From Desulfarculaceae bacterium (GTDB taxonomy: Bacteria > Desulfobacterota > Desulfarculia > Desulfarculales > Desulfarculaceae): DNA of 63,742 bases. Below, one piece after another: positions 25,568-34,585 of the stretch. Location: the NCBI GenBank assembly GCA_020444545.1, contig JAHLKT010000009.1:1-63742 (forward strand). Reading direction: 5' to 3'. The stretch's first letter is position 1. Every line of letters starts with the position of its first letter. A model generated the notes under the pieces. That model worked only from the letters and a program-made list of their open reading frames with translations, ran no database searches and had not been told where the DNA came from. Made by a program: the position numbers and the translations under genes.

Positions 25568-27012
25568 AGGGTGCGTCCCGCGCTGGCGGGCACGGGCGCG
25601 GCCTCGTAAAAGGCCTGGTAGGCCATAACCGAGGAGAGCATGTCCGCCTTGGAGCTGATCTCAAAGGGCGAGTGCATGGCCAGCATGGAGGGTCCCACGT
25701 CGATGATGTCCATGCCGTAAACCGCCATGTGCTTGGCGATGGTGCCGCCGCCGCCCTGGTCCACCCGGCCCATGCCCGCCGGTTGCCAGGCCACCTTGGC
25801 GTCGTCCCATACCTTGCGCAGCCAGGCCACGTACTCCGCGTCCGCGTCGCTGGCCCCGTACTTGCCGCCGTGGCCGGTGTACTTGGTCAGGCACACGCCG
25901 TAGCCCAGGAAGGCGGCGTTGCGCTTGTCGTGCACCTCGGGGTAGTCGGGGTCATAGGCCGCGTTCACGTCGGCCGAGAGCATCTGGCTGGCGGCCAGGG
26001 CGTGGAACACCTGCTGATAGGACGCGGACTCGCCGGCGGCCTCCAGCAGGGAAGAGGTCAAGAGCTCCAGGAAGCGGCTCTGGGCTCCGGTGGCGCCCTC
26101 GGAGCCGATCTCCTCCTTGTCCAGAAAGATGGCCACGCTGGTCATGGCCGGGTTCTTGAGCGACAGGATGGCCTCCAAAGAGGCGAAGGCGCTGGAGCGG
26201 TCGTCCTGGCCGTAGCCGCCCACCAGGGCGCGGTCCAGACCCACGTCGCGTGCCTTGCCCGCGGGCACCAGCTCCAGCTCGGCGCTCACCAGATCCGGCT
26301 CGCTGAAGCCGTACTTGTCGTTGAGTAGCTTCAAGACGGCCAGCTTGACCCGCGCCTTGCCACCGTCCGCGTCCAGGGGCAGCGCACCGATGAGCAGGTT
26401 CATGCGCTCGGCCTCCACCGCGTCGCCCAGCTTCTTGGACTCCTGCACCTGACGGCTCAGGTGGGGCAGCAGGTCCAGCACGGTGAACACGGGGTCGTCC
26501 TCAGCGTCGCCGATGTGCACCTCCACGCTCTTGCCCGCGCTGGTGCAGACCACGCCGTGGATGGCCAAGGGCCGGGCCAGCCACTGGTACTTCTTGATGC
26601 CCCCGTAGTAGTGGGTCTTCAAGAACACCAGCTCCTGGTCCTCGTACAGGGGGATCATCTTCAGGTCCAAACGGGGCGCGTCGATATGCGAGCCCAGCAG
26701 GCGCATGCCCGAGACCGGGGAGCGGCGGCCCAACACAGCCAGGGCCACCACCTTGCCCTTGTAGTTGAAGGCCAGGCGCTTGGCCTTGATGCCCGGCTTG
26801 TACATCTTGAAGCCCTTGCCCCGGGCCCGGGCCAGGATGGTCTTGACCGCCATGCGCTCGGTCTTGGCCGCGTCCAGGAACTCCTTGTAGCGCTCGCCCA
26901 GCTTCATGATTTCCTTGCGCTGGGCGGCGTCGGCCTGATCCCACACGCTCTTCTTTTCGGGCATGAGCTGGTCGCTGAGCTTCTTGTATTGCTTCTTGGT
27001 CAGTTTGGCCAT
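25564..27012 (-). CDS. M18-family zinc aminopeptidase
   Basis: 482 residues. Dinuclear zinc site motifs are visible: LGSHIDAPRLDLK, GGYGQDDRSSAFASLEA, DKEEIGSEGATGAQS and AMHSPFEISSKADM. This matches the aspartyl-aminopeptidase-like M18 family. Cytoplasmic, with no signal peptide. It probably trims acidic or neutral N-terminal residues from peptides. Sixteen bases after the DUF4019 gene, and overlaps the zinc-ribbon gene. Confidence 0.9.
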   Translation of the reverse strand: MAKLTKKQYKKLSDQLMPEKKSVWDQADAAQRKEIMKLGERYKEFLDAAKTERMAVKTILARARGKGFKMYKPGIKAKRLAFNYKGKVVALAVLGRRSPVSGMRLLGSHIDAPRLDLKMIPLYEDQELVFLKTHYYGGIKKYQWLARPLAIHGVVCTSAGKSVEVHIGDAEDDPVFTVLDLLPHLSRQVQESKKLGDAVEAERMNLLIGALPLDADGGKARVKLAVLKLLNDKYGFSEPDLVSAELELVPAGKARDVGLDRALVGGYGQDDRSSAFASLEAILSLKNPAMTSVAIFLDKEEIGSEGATGAQSRFLELLTSSLLEAAGESASYQQVFHALAASQMLSADVNAAYDPDYPEVHDKRNAAFLGYGVCLTKYTGHGGKYGASDADAEYVAWLRKVWDDAKVAWQPAGMGRVDQGGGGTIAKHMAVYGMDIIDVGPSMLAMHSPFEISSKADMLSSVMAYQAFYEAAPVPASAGRTL

Positions 27013-27028
27013 GACCGGTCTCCACTGG

Positions 27029-27466
27029 TTACAACTTCAAGTCTATGAAATAGCCGCTCACTTGCCAGGCGCCGCCAAGGCCCGGACGGCAGGTGAGGCT
27101 CTCTTCCACGGTGCCCACCTTCTGGGTGCGGGTGGCAAAGGTGAAGGCCCAGTAAGGCCGCGCGGGCGGGTTGGGCCGGTCGCCGGAATACTCGGCCTTG
27201 ACCAGCTTGCGCCCCTTGATGTCCCCCAGATCGCCGCGCAGCTCCTTGAGGCGATAGTCCCAGGCCGCGCGGTCGGTGGTGGAGGTCAGGTTGGCGTGGG
27301 CGGTCTTGTACGATCCCGCCCAGTCGGCTTGGTCCACCAGGGCCAGCCAGGCCAGCGCCGCTTTCTCTGCCGCGGCCTTGCCATTGTCCGGAGCGGCGGC
27401 CAGGGCGGTCAGGGCCGCCATCAAGAGCAACCCCGCTGCCAAGGCTATGGTGATCGTCCGGCGCAT
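27029..27466 (-). CDS. secreted DUF4019 protein
   Basis: 145 residues. N-terminal signal peptide MRRTITIALAAGLLLMAALTALA with cleavage after AAA. The mature part has the DUF4019 pattern AALAWLALVDQADWAGSY followed by a beta-rich region ending GAWQVSGYFIDLKL. Function unknown, probably periplasmic. Start taken at the ATG beginning the signal peptide; an ATG 21 bases upstream is possible. Confidence 0.75.
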   Translation of the reverse strand: MRRTITIALAAGLLLMAALTALAAAPDNGKAAAEKAALAWLALVDQADWAGSYKTAHANLTSTTDRAAWDYRLKELRGDLGDIKGRKLVKAEYSGDRPNPPARPYWAFTFATRTQKVGTVEESLTCRPGLGGAWQVSGYFIDLKL

Positions 27467-27515
27467 AACGATTAATTGTAATGGCATGGCCGCCCCAGGT
27501 AAACAGGCATGGCCC

Positions 27516-28259
27516 CTATTCCACGGGTTTGCGGGCCAGGAGAAAATACTCCTGATTGCCCTTGGGCCCCTGGATGGGGCTGGGCGCGGCTCCTTGCACC
27601 CTCAGGCTCAGCGACGCCAGACACTGGCTCACCTTGTCTACCGCGGCCTGTTGGTCCCGTGGATCGCGCACCACTCCGCCCGCGCCCACGGCCTCGCGGC
27701 CCGCCTCGAACTGGGGCTTGACCATGGGCAGCAGCCAGCCGCCCGGCCCCAGGCGGGGGGCCAGCTTGGGCAGCACCAGGGTGAGGCTGATGAAGCTCAC
27801 GTCCACCACGATGAGGCCGAAGGGGCCGGGAGCCATATCCTCGGCTAGCTTGCGCGCGTTGGTGCGCTCGATGCAAGTGACGCGGGGGTCCTGGCGGAGC
27901 TTCCAGGCCATCTGGCCGTAGCCCACGTCCACGGCCACCACCGAGGCCGCGCCCCGTTGCAAGAGGCAGTCGGTAAAGCCGCCGGTGGAAGCGCCCACGT
28001 CCAGGCAGCAGAGCCCCGCCACCTCCAGGCCGAAGTGGTCCAAGGCCCCGGCCAGTTTCACCCCTCCGCGCGAAACATAGGGGTGCTCCGGACCCGCCAC
28101 TTCCAGATTGTGCTGGGGTTCCACCGGCTGCCCGGCCTTGGTCGCGGGCTGGCCGTCTATGCGCACCAGACCCGCCAGGATGAGGGCCTGGGCCTTGCTG
28201 CGGCTGGGGGCCAGGCCCCGGGCCACCAGCTCCTGGTCCAGGCGGCGGCCCTTGGCCAC
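27516..28259 (-). CDS. tlyA: TlyA-family rRNA 2'-O-methyltransferase
   Basis: 247 residues. N-terminal S4 RNA-binding domain (about 5-65) then an FtsJ/RrmJ-like methyltransferase with CLDVGASTGGFTDCLLQRGA (motif I) and VVDVSFISLTLVLP. TlyA methylates ribose 2'-OH on 16S and/or 23S rRNA, sometimes annotated as hemolysin. GTG start, 3 bases after dxs, which is its usual neighbour in many bacteria. Confidence 0.92.
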   Translation of the reverse strand: MAKGRRLDQELVARGLAPSRSKAQALILAGLVRIDGQPATKAGQPVEPQHNLEVAGPEHPYVSRGGVKLAGALDHFGLEVAGLCCLDVGASTGGFTDCLLQRGAASVVAVDVGYGQMAWKLRQDPRVTCIERTNARKLAEDMAPGPFGLIVVDVSFISLTLVLPKLAPRLGPGGWLLPMVKPQFEAGREAVGAGGVVRDPRDQQAAVDKVSQCLASLSLRVQGAAPSPIQGPKGNQEYFLLARKPVE

Positions 28260-28262
28260 GGC

Positions 28263-30149
28263 CTAGTCCAGCAGTTCGCGGGCCGCGGCGGCCACGGAGA
28301 TGCAGTCCACCTCGTAGATGCGGCGAAGCTCGCTCTGGGTGCCGTGCTCCACGAAGACGTCGTTCAGGGCCACCACCTTGACCCGCACCCCGGCCAGCCC
28401 GCGCCGGGACAGAAGCTCCAGCACCGCCGAGCCGAAGCCGCCGGCGGCCTCGTTCTCCTCCACGGTGACCACCCGGCCGCTGGCCGCGGCCAGCTCACAG
28501 ATGGCCTCTTCGTCCAGGGGCTTGGCAAAACGCGCGTTCAAGACCGCCGCCTCGACGCCCTCCTGGACCAGTTGCTCGGCCGCGTCTTCGGCCGCGCCCA
28601 CGCCCACCCCGATGCCGATCAGAGCCACGTCCTTGCCCGCGCGCCGCAGCTCGGCCTTGCCCCAGGGCAGCGCCTTGAGCGGGCCGCCGTGGGGCACGCC
28701 CCGGCCCTTGCCCCGGGGATAGCGCAGGGCCACCGGGGCCTGGCGCTCGACGGCGGTGAGCAGCATGTGGCGGAGCTCGTCCTCGTCGGCCGGGCTGAGG
28801 ATGCTCAGGTTGGGCACGCAGCGCAGGAAGCTAAGGTCCAAGACGCCCTGGTGGGTGGCTCCGTCCTCGCCCACGATGCCTCCCCGGTCCAGGGCAAAGA
28901 CCACCGGCAGGTTCATCAGGCAGACGTCGTGCACCAGTTGGTCAAAGGCGCGCTGCATGAAGGTGGAATAGATGGCCACCACCGGATGGAAGCCCTGCAC
29001 CGCCAGCCCGCCGGCAAAAGTGACCGCGTGCTGCTCGGCGATGCCCACGTCCACGAAGCGGTCGGGGTAGGCCTCGGCAAAGGGCAAGAGGCCGGTGCCC
29101 TCGGGCATGGCCGCGGTGATGGCCACCATCTGGGGCCGGTCCTTGGCCAGCTCCACCATGGTCTGGCCGAACACCTCGGTGTAGCTGGCCGCCGGAGTGG
29201 AGGTGCTCTTCTTGGCCACAGGAGCCTTGGCCCCCACCCCGTGGTAATGGGCCGGGTTGGCCTCGGCCGAGGCGTGGCCCTTGCCCTTTTTGGTGATCAC
29301 GTGCACCAGCTGGGGCCCTTGCAGGGGCTTCACGTTCTTGAGTGTCTCGATGAGCCGTTCGATGTTGTGCCCGTCTATGGGTCCCACGTAATTGAACTTG
29401 AAGGCCTCGAAGAGCATCCCCGGGGTGTAGAAGGTCTTGAAGGATTCCTCGGAGCGCCGCGCGATGTCCAGCAGATCCTTGCCGATGCCCGGCAGGGCTC
29501 CCAACATGCGCTCCAGCTCCTTGCGGAAGGTCTGGTAGGCCCGGCCCGAGAGGGTGCGCGACATGAACTTGGAGAGCGCGCCCACGTTGGGGGCGATGGA
29601 CATGCCGTTGTCGTTCAGGACCACGATCAGGTCCTCGTCCATGCCGCCCGCCTGGTTGAGCCCCTCGTAGGCCAGCCCGGCGGTGAGCGACCCGTCGCCG
29701 ATTACCGCCACCACCCGGCCGTCGCCGCCCTTGAGGCGCTCGCCCACGGCCATGCCCAAGGCCGCGCTGATGCTGGTGGAGGAATGGCCGGTGTCAAAGC
29801 TGTCGTAGGGGCTCTCGGCCCGCTTGGGGAAGCCGGAGAGGCCGCCCAGCTTGCGCAAGGTCTGGAAATCGGTCCGGCGTCCGGTGAGGAGCTTGTGGGC
29901 ATAGGTCTGGTGCCCCACGTCCCACACGATCTTATCCTTGGGCAGGTCGAAGACGTAGTGCAGGGCCAGGGTCAGTTCCACCACCCCCAGGCTGGGCGCC
30001 AGGTGGCCGCCGGTCTTTTCCACCGTGCCGATGATCTCCTGGCGCAACTCGCGGGCCAGGGTCTCCAGCTCCCGGAGGTTCAGATCCTTGAGGTCCGCCG
30101 GGGAGTTGATGCTCGGCAGCAGGTTTTTTGTGGCGGGCAGATTGGGCAC
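28263..30149 (-). CDS. dxs: 1-deoxy-D-xylulose-5-phosphate synthase
   Basis: 628 residues, full length. Thiamine-diphosphate site GDGSLTAGLAYEGLN, an HQTYAHKLLTGR region and a transketolase C-terminal domain. It condenses pyruvate and glyceraldehyde-3-P in the first step of the MEP isoprenoid pathway. GTG start with AGGAAAG upstream, 9 bases after ispA. Together with ispA it shows that C5 isoprenoids are made by the MEP route. Confidence 0.97.
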   Translation of the reverse strand: MPNLPATKNLLPSINSPADLKDLNLRELETLARELRQEIIGTVEKTGGHLAPSLGVVELTLALHYVFDLPKDKIVWDVGHQTYAHKLLTGRRTDFQTLRKLGGLSGFPKRAESPYDSFDTGHSSTSISAALGMAVGERLKGGDGRVVAVIGDGSLTAGLAYEGLNQAGGMDEDLIVVLNDNGMSIAPNVGALSKFMSRTLSGRAYQTFRKELERMLGALPGIGKDLLDIARRSEESFKTFYTPGMLFEAFKFNYVGPIDGHNIERLIETLKNVKPLQGPQLVHVITKKGKGHASAEANPAHYHGVGAKAPVAKKSTSTPAASYTEVFGQTMVELAKDRPQMVAITAAMPEGTGLLPFAEAYPDRFVDVGIAEQHAVTFAGGLAVQGFHPVVAIYSTFMQRAFDQLVHDVCLMNLPVVFALDRGGIVGEDGATHQGVLDLSFLRCVPNLSILSPADEDELRHMLLTAVERQAPVALRYPRGKGRGVPHGGPLKALPWGKAELRRAGKDVALIGIGVGVGAAEDAAEQLVQEGVEAAVLNARFAKPLDEEAICELAAASGRVVTVEENEAAGGFGSAVLELLSRRGLAGVRVKVVALNDVFVEHGTQSELRRIYEVDCISVAAAARELLD

Positions 30150-30158
30150 AATACTTTC

Positions 30159-31046
30159 CTAGTAAGTACGCTCCATGATATAGCGGGCGATGAGGGCCAA
30201 GGGGTGGGCGCAATCGCCCAGGCTCTCGGCGATGGCCGCGGCCTCGTCCACCAGTTCCTGGCCCATGGCCCGGGCCTGGGGGGTGCCCACCACCGCGGGG
30301 TAGGTCATCTTGCCATGGGCCTGGTCCGCTCCCACCGCCTTGCCCAGCTTGGCGGGGTCGCCCTCCAGGTCCAGGAGGTCGTCGGCGATCTGGAAGGCCA
30401 GGCCGATGCGCCGTCCGTAGCGCATGAGCTTGCCCACCTGATCATCATCGCCCCCGGCCAGGATGGCCCCCGCCTCCACCGAGGCGGTGAGCAGCGCGCC
30501 GGTCTTCATGGCGTGCATGTACTGCACCGTGGCCAGGTCCGGCTTGAGCTTCTCGCTGGCCAGGTCCACCGCCTGGCCGCCCACCATGCCCAGATAGCCC
30601 GCAGCGGTGAGCACCACCCGAGCCGCCCGAAGCACCCGGACCGGGTCCAGGCCCTTGGTCTCCTCGGGGTCGCAGAGCAGCACCGCCGCCTGGGTCAGGA
30701 GGCCGTCGCCGGCCAGCACCGCCATGCCCTCGCCGTAGACCATGTGGTTGGTGGGCACGCCGCGCCTAAACTCGTCGTCGTCCATGGCGGGCAGGTCGTC
30801 ATGGATCAGGGAATAGGTGTGGACCATTTCCAGGGCGCAGGCGCAGTACATGGCCTGGTTGGGATCGCCACCCACCGCCTCGGCCCCGGCCAGGCACAGG
30901 ATGGGCCGCAGGCGCTTGCCCCCTGCGAAGAGGCTGTAGCGCATGGACTCCAGGATGGGGCCGCCCGCCTCGTCGGCGGGCAGCAGGCGCTCCAGGGCGG
31001 CGTCCACGTTCTGGCGGCGCGAGCTCAGGTAATCCTTGAGGCGCAA
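30159..31046 (-). CDS. ispA: short-chain polyprenyl diphosphate synthase (FPP synthase-like)
   Basis: 295 residues. First aspartate-rich motif in LIHDDLPAMDDDEFRRG and second in IADDLLDLEGD. Length and the xseB-ispA-dxs order fit farnesyl/geranylgeranyl diphosphate synthase. TTG start with GGAGG 9 bases upstream; 3 bases after xseB. Product chain length cannot be set from sequence reading alone. Confidence 0.92.
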   Translation of the reverse strand: MRLKDYLSSRRQNVDAALERLLPADEAGGPILESMRYSLFAGGKRLRPILCLAGAEAVGGDPNQAMYCACALEMVHTYSLIHDDLPAMDDDEFRRGVPTNHMVYGEGMAVLAGDGLLTQAAVLLCDPEETKGLDPVRVLRAARVVLTAAGYLGMVGGQAVDLASEKLKPDLATVQYMHAMKTGALLTASVEAGAILAGGDDDQVGKLMRYGRRIGLAFQIADDLLDLEGDPAKLGKAVGADQAHGKMTYPAVVGTPQARAMGQELVDEAAAIAESLGDCAHPLALIARYIMERTY

Positions 31047-31049
31047 GGC

Positions 31050-31301
31050 CTAGTCCTCCTCATCCGGCTCAAAGGGGGCCTCGCTCAGGGCGCCCTCGCT
31101 GTTTTTCAGCAAGAGGGCCACCTTTTTCTCGGCCTCGTCCAGGCGCTGGTTGCAGGTCTGGGCCAGCTTGACCCCTTCCTCGAAAAGGGCCAGGGACTGC
31201 TCCAGCTCCAGCTCGCCCTCCTCCAGCTGGTCCACGATCTCTTCCAGCCGCTCCAGGGACTTTTCGAAACCCGGCTCCTGCTTGGCTTTGGCCATGCTCA
31301 T
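31050..31301 (-). CDS. xseB: exodeoxyribonuclease VII small subunit
   Basis: 83 residues, helical, with FEKSLERLEEIVDQLEEGEL and LEQSLALFEEGVKL, the XseB signature. The ATG at 31301 overlaps the stop of the peptidase gene (ATGA). A longer reading to 31343 is shadow. It binds along the XseA coiled coil to form exonuclease VII. The M23 gene separates it from xseA. Confidence 0.95.
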   Translation of the reverse strand: MSMAKAKQEPGFEKSLERLEEIVDQLEEGELELEQSLALFEEGVKLAQTCNQRLDEAEKKVALLLKNSEGALSEAPFEPDEED

Positions 31302-32170
31302 TCTCCCAAGCGCGCCGAAAGCTCTCGGCTCAGCGCGATCCACTCCTGGGGGTCCACCCGGGCCCCGGCCAGCTTGACCCCGAAATCCAGATGCGGCCCG
31401 GTGACCTTGCCGGTGGCTCCAACTTTACCTATTATCTCGCCCTTTTTCACCTTTTGCCCCGGCTTGACCAGGGCGGCGGAAAGGTGCAGGTAGCGGGTGA
31501 TGACCCCACGGCCGTGATCTATGAGAATCGTGTTGCCGCTGAAGTAGGCGTCGCGCACCAGGGCCACGGTGCCGTCGGCCGCCGCCGGGACCGGGGTGCC
31601 GGTGGCCCCGCGCAGATCCACCCCGCCGTGAGGGCTGCGCTCATGGCCGTTTACAAAGCTGCGCCGCCCAAAGAGGCTCACCACCTTGCTGTTGAGCGGC
31701 AGGATGAAGGCCTCTTGCCAGTAGCCCTCAGGGGTGAAGGAGGTGAAGACCTTTTGCATGGCCGCGCGGTCTTTCTTGTAGCGGGCCAGGGCCTGGGGGC
31801 TCAGGGTCAGGTACTTGGGGTCCACCTTGAGGCGGCGGATGCCCCGGTCGCGGCGGTAGAGGGTCAGCTTGGCCGCAGCCACCTGCTTGCCGTCGGCCTT
31901 GATGCGCACGATGGCCTTCCCGGCCTTGTCTTGCAAATCCACGCCCAGGGCCCCGTACCAGCAACCGTCCTTGCCCTTGGCCAGGGCCATGGTGCGGCCC
32001 TTGAACTCGGCCCGCAGATGCTTGGGCGAGCCTTCCAGGCACACCCGAAGCAAGGCAGGCTGGCCCAGGGCCAGGCGGGAGGGCTCCACCTGCAAGGTGG
32101 CCGCCCAGGCGGGCAGGCCCAGGCAGAGCAGGAGCGCCAAGGTCAAGATGGCTGTCAAATACCGTTTCAT
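31298..32170 (-). CDS. secreted M23-family (LytM) peptidase
   Basis: 290 residues with signal peptide (about 1-23, LLLCLGLPAWAA). The central region has an immunoglobulin-like beta character. The C-terminal LytM domain has HERSPHGGVDL (His and Asp ligands) and YLHLS (HxH ligands), so the zinc site is intact. Probably a peptidoglycan endopeptidase in the periplasm. Its ATG overlaps xseA and its stop overlaps xseB, four bases at each end: an envelope enzyme embedded between the two exonuclease VII genes. Confidence 0.9.
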   Translation of the reverse strand: MKRYLTAILTLALLLCLGLPAWAATLQVEPSRLALGQPALLRVCLEGSPKHLRAEFKGRTMALAKGKDGCWYGALGVDLQDKAGKAIVRIKADGKQVAAAKLTLYRRDRGIRRLKVDPKYLTLSPQALARYKKDRAAMQKVFTSFTPEGYWQEAFILPLNSKVVSLFGRRSFVNGHERSPHGGVDLRGATGTPVPAAADGTVALVRDAYFSGNTILIDHGRGVITRYLHLSAALVKPGQKVKKGEIIGKVGATGKVTGPHLDFGVKLAGARVDPQEWIALSRELSARLGE

Positions 32171-33513
32171 TCCAGGATGTCCTCCACCTTGGCCCTCAGC
32201 GCGCCCTCGCCCAGGCGCACGGTGATTTTCTTGCCCTTGGCCGTGTCTCCCGCGCGGCGCAACACCCGGCCCTCGCTGTCCGTGGCCAGGGCATAGCCCC
32301 GGCCCAACACGGCCAGGGGGCTCAGGGCCCGGAGGCGGGCCTCCAAGCGGGCCACTCCCTGGCGCGGGGTGTTGATGCTCTCGGCTCCGGCCACGGCCAG
32401 GCGCAGAGCCAGCTCACGCTGGCGGGCGCGGGTCTCGGCCAGGCGCTTATCCGGCCGGGCGGCCAGGGCCCGCTCATAGAGCTTGCCCACCGCGCGGCCC
32501 CGCTGGTGCAGGCCGGATTGCAGGGCGTGGCCTGCCCGCGAAAGCAAATCATCCACCCGGAGGCGCTTGTCGGCCAGGCGGCGGGTTGGGTCGCCCAGGG
32601 CGCGGGCCAGATGGCTCAGCTCGGCCCGGCGGCGGGCCAACATGCGCCCGCCTGCCCGGCCCAGGCGCAGGGACAGGCGCTTGAGGCTCTCTTCCAGCTC
32701 GGCCCGGTTCTTGACCAGCAGCTCGGCCGCCGCCGAAGGGGTGGGCGCGCGCAGATCGGCCACCAGATCGCTGATGCTCACGTCGATCTCGTGGCCCACG
32801 GCCGAGACCACCGGGATGGGGCAAGCGGAGATGGCCCGGGCCAGGTGCTCGTCATTGAAGGCCTGCAAGTCCTCGGGCGAGCCTCCGCCCCGGGTGAGCA
32901 CGATCACCTGAGGCCAGCCCCACGCGGCCAGGTCTTGCAAGGCCTCGATCATCTGGGGCGCGGCGTTGAAGCCCTGCACCCGCACCGGATAAACCGCCAC
33001 CGCCACCTTGGAGTCGCGGCGGTGCAATACGTTGAGAAAGTCGCGGATGGCCGCGCCGCTGGGGCTGGTGACCACCGCCACCCGGGAGGGCAGCTCGGGC
33101 AGGGCCTGCTTGCGGGACTCGTCAAAGAGTCCCTCGGCCTCCAGGCGCTTGCGCAGCTGCTCAAAGGCCAGGGCCAGGGCCCCGGCCCCGCGCGGCTCCA
33201 CCGAGTCCACCACCAGCTGCACCTCGCCCCGGGGCTGGTACACGCTGACCCGCCCCTGACAGAGCACCTGAAGGCCCTCCTCCAAGGCGAAGCGCAGCAG
33301 CGAGGCCTGGTGCTTGAACAGCACCGCCCTGAGCGAGGCCTGTTCGTCCTTGAGCGCGAAGTACATGTGCCCGCTGGCCGGGGTGCGCAGGCCGCTGATC
33401 TCGCCCTCCACCCACACGAAATCAAAGGCCTCCTCGGTGATGCGCTTGAGGCGCCCCACCAACTGGCCCACACTGAGGATCTCGCGCCGGGTGAATAGTT
33501 CCAAAGGCTCCAA
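32167..33513 (-). CDS. xseA: exodeoxyribonuclease VII large subunit
   Basis: 448 residues with the chosen start. N-terminal OB fold (FTRREILSVGQLVGRLKR, WVEGEISGLR), catalytic core with RVAVVTSPSGAAIRDFLNVL, VLTRGGGSPEDLQAFNDE and VSAVGHEIDVSISDLVADLRAPTPSAAAE, then a long coiled-coil region. I prefer TTG at 33513 (GGAG upstream, family-like N-terminus). An ATG at 33579 would add 22 residues with no family resemblance. Degrades single-stranded DNA with XseB. Confidence 0.95.
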   Translation of the reverse strand: MEPLELFTRREILSVGQLVGRLKRITEEAFDFVWVEGEISGLRTPASGHMYFALKDEQASLRAVLFKHQASLLRFALEEGLQVLCQGRVSVYQPRGEVQLVVDSVEPRGAGALALAFEQLRKRLEAEGLFDESRKQALPELPSRVAVVTSPSGAAIRDFLNVLHRRDSKVAVAVYPVRVQGFNAAPQMIEALQDLAAWGWPQVIVLTRGGGSPEDLQAFNDEHLARAISACPIPVVSAVGHEIDVSISDLVADLRAPTPSAAAELLVKNRAELEESLKRLSLRLGRAGGRMLARRRAELSHLARALGDPTRRLADKRLRVDDLLSRAGHALQSGLHQRGRAVGKLYERALAARPDKRLAETRARQRELALRLAVAGAESINTPRQGVARLEARLRALSPLAVLGRGYALATDSEGRVLRRAGDTAKGKKITVRLGEGALRAKVEDILE

Positions 33514-33610
33514 CCGCCCTGCTCCGCCAAACAAGCCGGGCCCCCGCTCGCCGGGAGCCCCGTGAGTCCAAATTAACATAGCCCCCCAGGGGGCTCAAGC
33601 CGGGGCGCCC

Positions 33611-34585
33611 CTAGGGCTTGGCCGCGGGCAGGGATTCCAGCCAGGCCTTGGCCTTTTTGGCCTCCGGGCACTGGCCGGTGGCGCAGTTAACGTCCGCGTC
33701 CAGGCTGCTCTTGGGCCAGGGATCACCGCCGAACACCCGGCCCATATCTCGCCTGGTCAGCTCCATCATGCGCCAGAGGCCCGCCCTGTCCTTGGAGGTC
33801 GCGCGGTGCACGCTGAGCACCGCCCGCACGTCCATGTCGCTGTACCGCCAGGCTAGCCACCACACGTACAAGGGCCGGGCGCTGTGGCCCAAAACCCAGC
33901 CCAGGGCATTGCCCGCCCAGCGGCCCGGCCGCTCAAGCTGGCCCGAGAGCCAGAACACGTAAGGCAGGCGTTTGACCTCTTTGTAGTGCGCCTGCATGGC
34001 CGTGGCCAGCACCGCGCGGGGCACCTGGCGGCCGTACACCCGGGCCAGCGCCTTTTGCCACAGGCCCAGGTCTTCATCCCAGGCCAGGGGCGCGGACCAC
34101 AACCAGGCGCCCTCGGGCCGCGAGAGCAGCCAGGCGTCCAGGCCCCATTCGAACTGCTTGTGGGCCAGCTTGTGCTCGGAGAAAGGCCCCATGGTGAACA
34201 CGTTGACCAGGTCGCGGTGGGCCCGGATGTCCAAAAAGGCGTGGGAGAGCCAGCCCAGGGCAAAGGCCTGCTCTTGGGGCGTTCGGGCCAGATCCAGCAT
34301 GGCCCTGGTCAGCTCCCAGGGCTTGATCAGGTGGATGCTGTAGGACAGGGCGCTCTCCGCGCCGGGGTAGTAGCCCGCGTCCAGAGCAATGGCCCCGGCC
34401 AGGAAGTGGGGCCAGAGCCGGGCGCGCTGGGCAGGGTCCGGGCCGATCTCCGGCCCGACAACCGGCCAGAGCTGGCGGCAGAAGGTGAAGTGGCTGAAAG
34501 GCCCCAGGGCGGAGGCCGGAGCGGCCAGGCCCAGCAGAATGAGGGCCAGGCACAGGATTCGCAGCTTAGGCGCGATCCAAGACAA
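33611..34585 (-). CDS. zinc-dependent phospholipase C-like secreted protein
   Basis: 324 residues with a signal peptide (about 10-27). HFTFCRQLWP, PHFLAGAIALDAGYYPG and ALGWLSHAFLDIRAHRDLVN resemble the His/Asp zinc ligands of the phospholipase C/nuclease S1-like all-helical fold. Catalytic activity is likely but not shown. TTG start overlapping the end of the RNA methyltransferase gene by 20 bases, with GGAGG 6 bases upstream. C-terminus has a CATGQC pair. Confidence 0.65.
   Translation of the reverse strand: MSWIAPKLRILCLALILLGLAAPASALGPFSHFTFCRQLWPVVGPEIGPDPAQRARLWPHFLAGAIALDAGYYPGAESALSYSIHLIKPWELTRAMLDLARTPQEQAFALGWLSHAFLDIRAHRDLVNVFTMGPFSEHKLAHKQFEWGLDAWLLSRPEGAWLWSAPLAWDEDLGLWQKALARVYGRQVPRAVLATAMQAHYKEVKRLPYVFWLSGQLERPGRWAGNALGWVLGHSARPLYVWWLAWRYSDMDVRAVLSVHRATSKDRAGLWRMMELTRRDMGRVFGGDPWPKSSLDADVNCATGQCPEAKKAKAWLESLPAAKP

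Noticed and set aside
27957-31493. 1178-codon plus-strand frame across tlyA, dxs, ispA and xseB
   Set aside because: Low-complexity His/Gly/Gln translation with no domain; antisense shadow of four well-recognised genes.
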